The notes under the pieces are model-generated. The model had not been told where the DNA came from, ran no database searches, and was given only the letters and a program-made list of their open reading frames with translations. A DNA stretch of 42,739 nt, from NCBI GenBank assembly GCA_030610995.1, contig JAUWQO010000012.1, positions 1 through 42,739 on the forward strand, read 5' to 3'. The position numbers were made by a program, and so were the translations under genes. Below, in pieces: positions 8,431-17,254 of the stretch; position 1 is the stretch's first letter; the number at the start of each line of letters is the position of its first letter. The DNA comes from Desulfobacterales bacterium. GTDB taxonomy: Bacteria > Desulfobacterota > Desulfobacteria > Desulfobacterales > ETH-SRB1.

Positions 8431-8599
8431 TCGAAGATGTTTTCCGATCTTGTTAGAGTATAGAAATCATTTCTCATCCGGATGTCTTTCCGCGTAGACC
8501 TGCCTTATACCGCTCAAAATGAGATAAAACAATAAGAAAACTTCGCTGTGTGGAATCTCCTCGGATTCTTGTGCGTTATGAATGTTATGACCAGTCCGA

Positions 8600-8760
8600 A
8601 TGTTACATAAAGATGAAAGTGGTTGGGGATTAGAGCCCATGCCTTAGTGGAATAGGCTTCACATTCCACGGGGTAAACATAGCACTGGGTTTGTGTTTCT
8701 TCGGTATAGTAGCCAAACGTTCGAGGAAGGATTCGCGGCTTCGGCTATGATGAAGAGCAC
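8600..8760 (-). pseudogene. Degenerate REP-associated tyrosine (Y1/HUH) transposase
   Basis: Read on the minus strand, one frame gives SRSRESFLERLATIPKK (about 8695-8745). A second frame gives AWALIPNHFHL (about 8612-8644). In REP-associated Y1 transposases the helix RESFLERL is followed by CYAWALMPNHFHLL, whose HFH is the metal-binding HUH motif. Here the two pieces are in different frames and are separated by a small hairpin (arms GTGGAAT and ATTCCAC near 8647-8669). The N-terminal part is unrecognisable, and the catalytic-tyrosine region is not seen. It is therefore a remnant. It is the only trace of an enzyme in the window that could have moved the palindromic repeats. The surrounding 8431-8790 holds no other gene. 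Confidence 0.6.
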
Positions 8761-8792
8761 TTGGAGCATAGGAACAAATTTGTCACTGGATA

Positions 8793-9128
8793 TCAAGCAG
8801 ATAGATATTTCTCAAGAGCTTCAGTTATTACAGTATTAAGAGTAGTTCCTTTGGCTTTAGCTAATAAAGCTGCTTCTTGATGAAAATCGCTCCCGGTTCG
8901 AACATTAAAACTACCTTTAAACGGTTTTTCAGGGATTTTTCCTTCTTTGATGCAAAGATCTAAATAATCATCTACCGCATCTTCAAATACCCCGCGTAAG
9001 CTGCCAACATCATTGCCTTCATAGCTAATGAGGCTGCGAATAAATTCTATCTTCCCATGAAAAATTCGATTTTCATCGCTATAATGAACTGAACCATAAT
9101 ATCCTTTGTAAGCAATCATATCTTTCAT
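8793..9128 (-). CDS. HicB-family antitoxin
   Basis: A 111-residue protein of the HicB-like type II antitoxin family. The N-terminal half (MIAYKGYYGSVHYSDENRIF, then KIEFIRSLISYEGND) is the partial RNase-H-like HicB fold. The C-terminal half (SFNVRTGSDFHQEAALLAKA, then TLNTVITEALEKYL) is a ribbon-helix-helix DNA-binding domain, so the protein should repress its own promoter. A HicA toxin, an RNA-cleaving dsRBD-like protein, is normally adjacent; none is seen here. The region directly upstream carries only the 3' end of another frame that overlaps this start codon (see 9125-9217), then a repeat. The gene is intact and may be an orphan or a stabilised leftover. Confidence 0.85.
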   Translation of the reverse strand: MKDMIAYKGYYGSVHYSDENRIFHGKIEFIRSLISYEGNDVGSLRGVFEDAVDDYLDLCIKEGKIPEKPFKGSFNVRTGSDFHQEAALLAKAKGTTLNTVITEALEKYLSA

Positions 9129-9217
9129 AACATTCCCTCTTTTTTAAGAAGTTCAAGGATATCATCAATAATATGCATTTTGAGATTGTAAATTAGCATC
9201 TGTTTTATTACTTTAGG
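9125..9217 (-). pseudogene. 3' tail of a gene overlapping the hicB start
   Basis: A minus-strand frame without an early start reads 30 codons, from PKVIKQMLIYNLKMHIID to LELLKKEGML, and ends in TGA overlapping the hicB ATG in an ATGA arrangement. Such overlap is typical of toxin-antitoxin pairs. The frame begins right after a stop at 9218-9220, about 17 bases from a repeat element (9237-9369). This fits a partner gene whose 5' part was lost near the repeat. I do not recognise the family, and it does not look like a standard HicA C terminus. An ATG inside it could give a 17-residue peptide. Confidence 0.3.
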
Positions 9218-9236
9218 CTATACATGACTATGCAAC

Positions 9237-9369
9237 GAGACCTTTGCATAAGCGCTGTTTTAGTCATTGCGAGGAGTGAAGCGACGAAGCAATCTCGTGG
9301 ATTATCAACGTCCTATGAGATTGCTTCGCTTTGCTCGCAATGACAATATAGGAGTTTTGCAAAGCTCTT
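9237..9369. repeat. Nested palindrome: GAGACCTTTG arms, TCATTGCGAG core
   Basis: Outer arms are GAGACCTTTGCA (9237-9248) and TGCAAAGCTCTT (9358-9369), complementary at 10 of 12 positions. The core starts GTCATTGCGAGGAG and ends GCTCGCAATGAC. The same core reappears at 25992, and the same arm type surrounds a different core at 22376-22506. The rest of 9218-9427 before recC holds no gene. Confidence 0.8.
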
Positions 9370-9427
9370 GTTATATGTGTAAAAACCATGCGAAAAAGGC
9401 GCGGAACTTGAACCCGGAGTATATATA

Positions 9428-12400
9428 ATGTCGATTCAGCTATATTTCAGTAACAGCCTGGAGAAGCTGGCAGAGCAATTTGCGTCAATAGTTGATCTGG
9501 AAAATCAACATAAAAAAGATATATTTAAAGCCCCTCTTGTAATTGTCCCGAACGGTAATCTTATAAAATGGTTGCAGCTTATGTTAGCGCGGGAGCGGTC
9601 TGTTTGCATGAATATGGATTTTCAGTTTTTAGAGACCGGTTTGTGGAATTTGCTGACAAACCTGGACACTGAAAAATTGAATCCAAAGCTGCCAAAGCTA
9701 CTTGATAATGACTGTTTGCAGATGCTGCTGCTTTATGCGCTGCAAAACCTCGATGAAAATAGGATTGAATTTGAACCGATAAATCATTACCTCCTTAATC
9801 CTGACGGCGCTAAAAGGCCGGATTATGTTGGAAGGCTCTGGCAGCTTTCAGAAAAATTTGTCCGTCTGTTTCAAGAATATGAATTTCATCGCTACGACAT
9901 GATTCAAAAATGGCGTGAAAACAAAACCCTGCCAAAAGGTATGGAGCTGTGCCAGCAAAAGCTGTATTTGCTGGTAAATAAATTGCGGGACAAACTTTTT
10001 CATAATTCCGGCGCCCTCTATCTTTCAATGATGGAATATGCAGACAGGCTTCTTGTTGGGAAAAGCGAAAAAAAGAAAATTGCCGTTAATGGAAATAATT
10101 TTGTGCATTTTTTCGGCTTGTCCCAGATTTCCCCTTTTCATTTGCAGCTTATCGGGCGATTGAAAGATTATTATGAAATCTTCATATACGCGTTTAATCC
10201 ATCCCGTGAGTTCTGGGAAGATATTAAAACCCCTCAAGAAAAAAGATGGATTTTAAGAAAAAATCTAACAAAATTAGCTATAAAATCGGAAGAAAAAGAT
10301 CAGGGAGAACTTTTTCTTCAGGATGATAATGAGCTTTTATCCTTATGGGGCAAACCGGGAAGGGAAAGTATCCGCCTTTTGTGTGAGCTGACAGATTATG
10401 ATTTTCATGCCTGCTTTGCAAAAGAAAAAACCCCGGCAACAGTACTGCAGAAAATCCAAAGTGATATCCTGACCCTTCCATCCGAAAAAGCCGGGCCAAA
10501 ACATTTTGAGCCAAAACATCTTAATCAGGACCATTTTAATCAAGACCGTTTTAATCAGGATTGGTCTTTGCAAATTGTCGCCTGTCCCGGCATATATAGA
10601 GAAGTTGAAACAGTCTATAACAGCATTTTATACAATCTTAATCAGGACAACTCTCTTCAGCTAACCGGCATCGCTATCCTTGTGCCGGACATATCAAAAT
10701 ACAAGCCTGTTTTTGACTCTGTTTTCAATCGCAGGCCGGAAGTTATTTCCTATAATCTTGTAGATTCCCACGCTGAGATCGAAAGCATATACGGACAGGC
10801 TGTATTGGGGATTTTAGAGCTTGCCACAGGGCGATTTTCACGAAAAGAGGTTTTTGATCTTATCTTAAATCCCTGCTTTATGTATAAATGGAAGATAGGG
10901 CAGGATGAAATAGAAGCATGGGCTGACTGGGCTGAATCATTAAATATATTTCATACGTTCGACAAGCAGTCAAAACAGGAAAAGGGATACCTGAAAAGCG
11001 GTTATTATACATGGAAACAGGGGCTTCAAAGACTGCGCCTGTCAAGAATCCTTTCTGCTCCGGATGAATCGGCCGAAAGCATTTCTAAACATTTTAATGG
11101 GGTTGTTCCATATTATGATTTAAAAACCAGCGATGCTGCGCTTATGGAAAAGTTTTGCCTAATCATAGAAAAACTGCATCTTGCCGCAACCGGCTTAAAG
11201 AAGATGCAATCATCAGGAGAAAAATGGAAGCAGAGCTTTCTGAAGGTTTGTGATGACCTGCTTGAAATACCTCCTGATTTAAGGGGAGAAACATCTGTTA
11301 AACACGCCTTGATTAATGCTTTTGATAATCTGAAATTTTACGATGCTCTTTGTGAAGACAAAAGTAAGTCAAGGCTTGATATTGAGCTGATAAAACAATT
11401 TGTTAAATCCAATCTAACCTCGATATCAGGCGGTTATGGCGATTATTTAACAGGCGGAGTTACTATTTCCTCTATGCAGCCGATGCGGCCCATACCTTTT
11501 AAAATCGTTTATGTCCTCGGGATGGAGGAGGGGGCATTCCCCGGGAAGGCAGATAGATCATCATTAGACTTAAGGCTGCTGAAAAGAAGGATCGGCGATA
11601 TCAGCCTGCCTGAACGAAACTGTTATATCTTTCTCGAAATGCTGCTGTCAACGCGCAGCAAACTTTATATCAGCTACATTTCAAAAGATCTGCTAAGGGA
11701 CCGCTTTCTTCAGCCCTGTTCACTGGTGAATCAATTGCGAAGGTATGTTGAGCAGGAAATTTTTCCAAAAGAAACCTTGTTTAAGATCGTTGATATTCCC
11801 TTGAAAGGCAGCAGTGATAAATATCTTGATAAAGATGCTGTAAATGATTTTTCTGATGTTTTGGTGAATTATTCTCTTGCGGACAGAATCATGTATTTCC
11901 GTGAACAACATTTATGGGCGCATGTAAATGAAACAGCCACGCAAAAAGAGATTAAAAAGGTAGAAAATTTTTCCCCTGATTTTACAAAAGAGCTTAAAGT
12001 TTCTGATGAGGACCTACAAATAGAAGAGAAAATCACCTTAAAACAGTTGAAAAAGTTTCTGGAAGATCCTGTTTCACAAAGCATAAAACATAATTTGGGC
12101 ATCTATGATGAAAGGGAAAGCATTGAGGAAATTGTTTTAAGCGAAGATGAGCCTTTTTATTCTGATTTCCCGATAGATTATAACTTGAAAATTAAACCGT
12201 TAACTATGTGGCTGGATTCAGTCTTTTCTTTTGAACGCCTGAAAGCAGGCAGACAACAACCAAAAGATCTTTTTGAAAATGTTTATGATAATTTCCAGCG
12301 CCAGAGCAAAACACCGGAAGGGATATTTGCACTGCTGGACAAAAGCGAGCTTGGCAATGATGTATCCATAAGATGCGCAACCATGTCACCGGTTCTTGAG

Positions 12401-13120
12401 CAAATGCAGTCAGGCGAGAAGCTTTACAGGGCTGTCATTATAGGAGACCAGGCCGATGATTACATTCCTTCGGCAGGCAGGCTTTGTGTTAAGCATTTTA
12501 AGCCGTTGATTTTAGCGGTTAACAGTATAAACTTAGCAGGTGAAATTGCTGCCCGCACAGTTGAGCTTCACGGACAGCTTCCCTGGATGTGGAAGGGCAA
12601 GGATAATGGATGGCATGCGCTGATATTGACAGGTGCGGAAAACAGGCCGAAAAAAGATCCGGACAAATATGTTTTGCAGCCGCTTTTATTTTACATGTGC
12701 TGCATGGCAGGTCAGGAAACCTCGGATTGGATAGGAAACAGCAGCATAACCTTTCACATCATGTATAAAGAGGATATTAAAACCTGGTCATATCAAATCA
12801 GCAAAAAAAGCTGTATAAATTACCTTGAGCAACTGCTGGCCTATTATCTTAGCCAAAAAGAGCTGCAATGGCTGCCGTTTAAAGCCGCAACTTCAGGAAA
12901 TGTCAGACCTCATAAAATTGCAGATGATAAAATTACTGAAGATATTAAGGCAGGTTTTCAAATTCAGCTTGCAGATGCCCTTTTAGAGGATGACGCTGCT
13001 CTAATTAAACTTGTCAAACCGGAGATTCCATCAAATGCATTTGACAAAGCAAGGCAGAGATTTCAGATTTTTTTCACTCTTCTTAACAATTCAGCCACTA
13101 AGACACAAAGGCACGAATGA
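9428..13120 (+). CDS. recC: Exodeoxyribonuclease V subunit gamma (RecC)
   Basis: RecC subunit of the RecBCD helicase-nuclease, which binds double-strand ends, splits the strands and scans for the Chi recombination signal. At 1230 residues it is somewhat longer than the E. coli protein (about 1120). It opens IQLYFSNSLEKLAEQFA and has the family's PLVIVPNGNLIKWLQLMLAR, FFGLSQISPFHLQLI and VTISSMQPMRPIPFKIVYVL segments. GAFPGKADRSSLDL is the RecC counterpart of a helicase motif; the helicase motifs proper are degenerate, as expected. GGAG at 9416-9419 is a good ribosome-binding site for the ATG. The final residues SATKTQRHE are encoded by an interspersed repeat (AATTCAGCCACTAAGACAC from 13089), so the natural end may have been replaced. 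recB follows after 452 bp of repeats. Confidence 0.93.
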   Translation: MSIQLYFSNSLEKLAEQFASIVDLENQHKKDIFKAPLVIVPNGNLIKWLQLMLARERSVCMNMDFQFLETGLWNLLTNLDTEKLNPKLPKLLDNDCLQMLLLYALQNLDENRIEFEPINHYLLNPDGAKRPDYVGRLWQLSEKFVRLFQEYEFHRYDMIQKWRENKTLPKGMELCQQKLYLLVNKLRDKLFHNSGALYLSMMEYADRLLVGKSEKKKIAVNGNNFVHFFGLSQISPFHLQLIGRLKDYYEIFIYAFNPSREFWEDIKTPQEKRWILRKNLTKLAIKSEEKDQGELFLQDDNELLSLWGKPGRESIRLLCELTDYDFHACFAKEKTPATVLQKIQSDILTLPSEKAGPKHFEPKHLNQDHFNQDRFNQDWSLQIVACPGIYREVETVYNSILYNLNQDNSLQLTGIAILVPDISKYKPVFDSVFNRRPEVISYNLVDSHAEIESIYGQAVLGILELATGRFSRKEVFDLILNPCFMYKWKIGQDEIEAWADWAESLNIFHTFDKQSKQEKGYLKSGYYTWKQGLQRLRLSRILSAPDESAESISKHFNGVVPYYDLKTSDAALMEKFCLIIEKLHLAATGLKKMQSSGEKWKQSFLKVCDDLLEIPPDLRGETSVKHALINAFDNLKFYDALCEDKSKSRLDIELIKQFVKSNLTSISGGYGDYLTGGVTISSMQPMRPIPFKIVYVLGMEEGAFPGKADRSSLDLRLLKRRIGDISLPERNCYIFLEMLLSTRSKLYISYISKDLLRDRFLQPCSLVNQLRRYVEQEIFPKETLFKIVDIPLKGSSDKYLDKDAVNDFSDVLVNYSLADRIMYFREQHLWAHVNETATQKEIKKVENFSPDFTKELKVSDEDLQIEEKITLKQLKKFLEDPVSQSIKHNLGIYDERESIEEIVLSEDEPFYSDFPIDYNLKIKPLTMWLDSVFSFERLKAGRQQPKDLFENVYDNFQRQSKTPEGIFALLDKSELGNDVSIRCATMSPVLEQMQSGEKLYRAVIIGDQADDYIPSAGRLCVKHFKPLILAVNSINLAGEIAARTVELHGQLPWMWKGKDNGWHALILTGAENRPKKDPDKYVLQPLLFYMCCMAGQETSDWIGNSSITFHIMYKEDIKTWSYQISKKSCINYLEQLLAYYLSQKELQWLPFKAATSGNVRPHKIADDKITEDIKAGFQIQLADALLEDDAALIKLVKPEIPSNAFDKARQRFQIFFTLLNNSATKTQRHE

Positions 13121-13137
13121 GGAATATGGTTGATAAA

Positions 13138-13274
13138 TTAGTGTCTGTCCGAAAAATAGCCAAAATTGTCATTTCGAGCGGAGCGAGAAATCTTATGTAT
13201 TGAAAATACGTGCGTTAAAAGATTTCTCCCTTTGGTCGAAATGACATAAAAGAGGGTTTTCGGACAGACACTAA
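13138..13274. repeat. Nested palindrome: GTGTCTGTCCG arms, TCATTTCGA core
   Basis: Perfect 18-base outer arms begin TTAGTGTCTGTCCG at 13138-13155 and end CGGACAGACACTAA at 13257-13274. Inside is a second inverted repeat: TGTCATTTCGAGCGGAGCGA from 13167, matched by a right half ending GGTCGAAATGACA at 13246. The same core occurs inside entirely different arms at 19712-19859 and 35148-35288. The element sits in the gap between recC and recB. Confidence 0.9.
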
Positions 13275-13572
13275 ATTATGAATTTTGGTATGCATTCCCA
13301 CGTTGGAGCATGGGAACGAGAAAACTCGGAGGAGTATACTGCATTGTTTTTACCACGAAGATTGCCACGTCCCGCCACGCTTTGCTCGCGGCTAAAGGCT
13401 TACTCGCTCCTCGCAATGACAGAAAGATTGTAACTCAGGAGGTTTTTCGTTTAAGCACAAACTAAGGAATTTTGATGTTTTAATCCTGAATATCCTGTAA
13501 ATCCTGTCAAAAAATTAAAAAAAACTTTTGCGCCTTTGCGTGAGAAATTTTTTGAAGAAGTAAAGTATTACA
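13275..13572. other. Intergenic repeat mosaic between recC and recB
   Basis: No gene is seen here. The stretch contains a small palindrome (ATTCCCACGTTGGAGCATGG near 13291). It also has a solitary half of the TCATTGCGAG core, reversed, near 13400-13425. The pieces TCCTGAATATCCTGTAAATC near 13484 and CTTTTGCGCCTTTGCG near 13524 look like fragments of other repeats. An inverted copy of the first of these two lies at about 35091. The recB ribosome-binding site is weak, at most GAAG near 13553. Confidence 0.6.
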
Positions 13573-16500
13573 ATGTTTTTAAAAACAATCAAAGACTGTA
13601 AAGAGATCGATCTTAAAAAGCACGGACTGATAGAAGCATCGGCAGGCACCGGCAAAACCTATATAATTGAAAATCTGGTGGTAAGGCTTCTTAAAGAAAG
13701 AGAGGATATAGCGCTGGATGAGATTCTTCTCGTTACCTTTACTGAGAAAGCAACCTGCGAATTAAAGATCCGCATACGTGAAAAAATTGAAAAGGAATTA
13801 AAAGATGCAAATGATCCCAGGGTTATTAAAAGGCTGAGAGATTCCCTGGATACATTTGATACAGCAGCCATCTTTACCATTCACGGTTTTTGCCGGACTA
13901 TTTTAAGCGATTTTGCCTTTGAAAACAGCGCCCTTTTTAAAAGCGAGCTAATCGATGACGCATCCCTTTTTGAAACAAAGCTCAAAGAGCAGATGCGAAA
14001 AACCTGGCCTGAAAGATATGGAGAGAATCTGTCCGAAGTTCTGGAATGCTCCGGCTTTAATACAAAAAAAGAAAGTCGTAAGTTCAGCGATACAGTACTG
14101 ACAATAGCAGGGAAAACATTTCGCGAAAATGCCGGTGATTTACTTTTGCCGGATATCGAAGACAAAAGTTTTAAAGAGATTCAAAATGAAATAAAAGCGC
14201 TGGTTATAGAATTAAAAACCCTGACAGGCGTACAGAAATGCTTTTCCGAACAATTTGAAAAATTAGATATCAATGCTTCAACAAAGAAGTCTTTATTAGG
14301 TAAAATAGTAATTCCTCTTGAAAATTACTTGAGCGATGTTGATGACAAAAATATTAATATTGCAGGCTTGCAGAATCTGATCTCTCAAATTCAAGGCGTA
14401 AAATCAGGCCAAAGACAGGGTATCCAATGTCTTGTCCCTGACAAATGGTTAAAAAAGGGGCCGAATCCGGAAGTTTGTCCCAATCTGCAAGATATAGTTT
14501 CTGTATTGCAAAAGATAGAAGAAACTTCGGCCAATTTAAAGCAAATGCTTGCGGTTGAGACAATCCATCAGCTTCAAAAGGAGGTGAGCCAGGCAAAAGC
14601 AAAGAAAGGCCGGATCAGTTTTGACGATATGATCAATCTCGTTGAAAAGGCCCTGTATAGTGACAATTCAGATCATTTGCTCGTAATGCTCAGGCATAAA
14701 TATCAAGTCGCATTTGTTGATGAATTCCAGGACACGGATTCTGTTCAATGGAAGATTTTCAAAAAAATATTCTTAGACAATCAAAAGCCGGGTCCTGAAG
14801 TAAATTCCGGCAACTTCCTGTTTCTTATCGGTGATCCAAAACAGGCTATCTATTCCTTTCGCGGGGCGGATGTTTTTGCCTATCTGGATGCAAAAAATGA
14901 AATAGAAGAATTATCAAAACAGCAAAAAGCCAATTTATATGCTTTGGATATCAACTGGCGCTCACAACCTGAACTAATCAACGCATTTAATAATTTGTTT
15001 GGCGGAAAGGATTGGTTTAAGCCCGGAAAACAGGCAGGCAAATTTGAAATATGTTATCAGGATGCGGGCTTTCCGGAAAAAAAGGACAGGCTGACATTGT
15101 TGAGTTCAGACGAATCCGGACGCGGTGCGCTGAACATCGTGGATCTTGGCAATGCATCATCTCCCAGCCTTGCCAAGCTGCCGCTTGCAAAGTTCATTGC
15201 CACAGAGATCCGGCATCTGATCGGCTGCGGTAATATCAAACTGATTCAAAAGGAGAAAAAAGAAAAGAGTCTGAGTTTTGGCGATATTTGCATTCTTGTA
15301 CGCGCAAGATCGGATGTGCCTTTGATCGAATCAGAACTTTCTACCCTTGCAATTCCATATACATATTACAAGAAACCAGGTCTTTTCCAGTCTGACGAAG
15401 CCCTTTATTTAAGCATGATTTTCCGCGCAATCCTGGACCCCGGCAACAGCGCTGATGTAAAAAGGGCGCTTTTGACCCCTTTTTTTGAATTTAAACCTGT
15501 TGATTTGTATGCTTATGAACAATTGCCCCATTTGCATCCATTAAAACAACTCTTTTTCAAGTGGAATGAATATGCGCTGTCACGCAACTTAAGCATTCTT
15601 TTTCAATCATTAATTATTGATTCGGGTTTGCTTTTCCGTGAAGCGGAAAAGGTTTCCTGGGACAGGAAATACACAAATTACCGGCAGATATTTGAACACC
15701 TGGAAGAAATAGCCTACCTGAAAAATCTGGATTTCAGGCAGATAACATCAATGCTCGATGGCTACAGGAAAGATACTGCTCGCGCTGATGAGGATGCCGA
15801 TATTCATCAGATTGAAACCGAGGAGGAAAAGGTTCAGATAATGACCATGCATGTTAGTAAGGGGCTTCAATTTCCTGTGGTTTTTATTGCAGGCGGATTG
15901 ACTCAAAGGTCTGCTGATTCTGACAACTGTTATATATATCACAAGATCGTGGAGAAGAACAACTCACATAAAGCAGTTAAAGTTATCGATCTGGCAATTC
16001 AAAAGGGGCAAAGTGGACAAAGCGGAAAGGAAAAGCACTTTCTTGAAAAAGCAGATGAAGATAAACGTCTTTATTACGTTGCTTCCACCCGGGCTCAGCA
16101 CAAACTTTATCTGCCATATTATCCTTATGATAAAAAATATTCATGGGTGGGGCCGGTGTGCAGTCTGCTTTCTCCTGCCCTATCAAAGGCTTTTCTCAAA
16201 GATGATGAAAAGAAAAATATTCTATGGCTTTCACCTGATAAACGCTACGCGGCAAGGGATTCAATTATTCAGGGTAAGCAAAGAGATCTCCCTGCAATAG
16301 CAAAAAAAGAGGCTGCAAAACCTTTTCCTTTTACTCGTAATTTTATTCACAGAAAAATAAAATTAGAATCCTTTTCCAGCCTTAATTATAAAAGTTTTTT
16401 CTTTCATGAAAATGTAAAGCAAGGCCCGGATTTCCTGGCTCTGTATGAAAAATCCAAAGAGGATGATGAAAGCTTTGCTTCGCAAAAGATTGATGCCGGA

Positions 16501-17241
16501 GCTGCCGACATAACCCCTGATGAAATGCCGGGCGGCGCTGAGGTCGGCTCTATGTTCCACAACATATTGGAGCTTATAGATTTTAAAACAGTTTATGCAA
16601 AACTGAGATATAAAACAGATAATGCCGGCAGTTTAATTGACGATCCTGAAATCGGAGATATAATCTTGCGGCAAATGGACATCTACAGGGTGGATAAATG
16701 CTGGCAGCAGCATGTCTGCCGGATTATTGCAAACACACTTACAACCCCTGTCAGATTTATCGATGATGAGTTTGTTCTTGGCAAACTCATGAAAGAGGAT
16801 CGGCTGCATGAGGTTGAATTTTATTATCCCTTTTCGCTGCCGGTTGATGATAATAAAAAAATTCCGGATTGCAAAATAACAAACGGCTTTATCAAGGGCT
16901 TTATAGATCTGGTTTTCAAATACGCCGGCAAGTATTATATGGCGGACTGGAAATCAAACTATATTGAAGACGGGTATGCCCGTGATGCCATGGAAGTAAA
17001 CATGTCTCATGCCAACTATCATCTGCAATACAAATTGTACAGTATAGCCCTTATACGGTGGTTAAAACAGGCTTTGGGCCGCAGGTTTAATCCTGCAAAA
17101 GATTTTGGAGGAGTATTTTATTTTTATTTACGAGGAATGGAGCCGGGAACAGAAAACGGTATCTACCATGTTTCTGGTGAAAAATTAGGAGATTTAGACA
17201 GGCTGGAAAAGGAGTTAACCGAAATGTTGATGACTTCGTAA
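13573..17241 (+). CDS. recB: Exodeoxyribonuclease V subunit beta (RecB)
   Basis: RecB supplies the 3'-5' helicase and the only nuclease of RecBCD and loads RecA after Chi. The length, 1222 residues, is normal. Superfamily 1 helicase motifs are all present: Walker A EASAGTGKT at 21-29, motif II VDEFQDTDS around Asp383, GDPKQAIYSFRGAD, the HVSKGLQFPVV region, and YYVASTRAQHKL. The C-terminal nuclease carries a metal-binding His in GSMFHNILE, an acidic residue in GFIDLVF, and the D-x-K motif Asp1125/Lys1127 in ADWKSNY. Both activities should work. The stop codon lies inside GATGACTTCGTAAAAAGT, close to the arm of the repeat family at 35148, so the last residues (LMTS) may be repeat-derived. recD follows after 13 bases. 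Confidence 0.95.
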   Translation: MFLKTIKDCKEIDLKKHGLIEASAGTGKTYIIENLVVRLLKEREDIALDEILLVTFTEKATCELKIRIREKIEKELKDANDPRVIKRLRDSLDTFDTAAIFTIHGFCRTILSDFAFENSALFKSELIDDASLFETKLKEQMRKTWPERYGENLSEVLECSGFNTKKESRKFSDTVLTIAGKTFRENAGDLLLPDIEDKSFKEIQNEIKALVIELKTLTGVQKCFSEQFEKLDINASTKKSLLGKIVIPLENYLSDVDDKNINIAGLQNLISQIQGVKSGQRQGIQCLVPDKWLKKGPNPEVCPNLQDIVSVLQKIEETSANLKQMLAVETIHQLQKEVSQAKAKKGRISFDDMINLVEKALYSDNSDHLLVMLRHKYQVAFVDEFQDTDSVQWKIFKKIFLDNQKPGPEVNSGNFLFLIGDPKQAIYSFRGADVFAYLDAKNEIEELSKQQKANLYALDINWRSQPELINAFNNLFGGKDWFKPGKQAGKFEICYQDAGFPEKKDRLTLLSSDESGRGALNIVDLGNASSPSLAKLPLAKFIATEIRHLIGCGNIKLIQKEKKEKSLSFGDICILVRARSDVPLIESELSTLAIPYTYYKKPGLFQSDEALYLSMIFRAILDPGNSADVKRALLTPFFEFKPVDLYAYEQLPHLHPLKQLFFKWNEYALSRNLSILFQSLIIDSGLLFREAEKVSWDRKYTNYRQIFEHLEEIAYLKNLDFRQITSMLDGYRKDTARADEDADIHQIETEEEKVQIMTMHVSKGLQFPVVFIAGGLTQRSADSDNCYIYHKIVEKNNSHKAVKVIDLAIQKGQSGQSGKEKHFLEKADEDKRLYYVASTRAQHKLYLPYYPYDKKYSWVGPVCSLLSPALSKAFLKDDEKKNILWLSPDKRYAARDSIIQGKQRDLPAIAKKEAAKPFPFTRNFIHRKIKLESFSSLNYKSFFFHENVKQGPDFLALYEKSKEDDESFASQKIDAGAADITPDEMPGGAEVGSMFHNILELIDFKTVYAKLRYKTDNAGSLIDDPEIGDIILRQMDIYRVDKCWQQHVCRIIANTLTTPVRFIDDEFVLGKLMKEDRLHEVEFYYPFSLPVDDNKKIPDCKITNGFIKGFIDLVFKYAGKYYMADWKSNYIEDGYARDAMEVNMSHANYHLQYKLYSIALIRWLKQALGRRFNPAKDFGGVFYFYLRGMEPGTENGIYHVSGEKLGDLDRLEKELTEMLMTS

Positions 17242-17254
17242 AAAGTTTAAAACA

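Noticed and set aside
13141-13274. Rho-independent terminators for the palindromic elements
   Set aside because: The stems are long, nested and not followed by T runs. A termination effect is possible, but the elements are not classical terminators.
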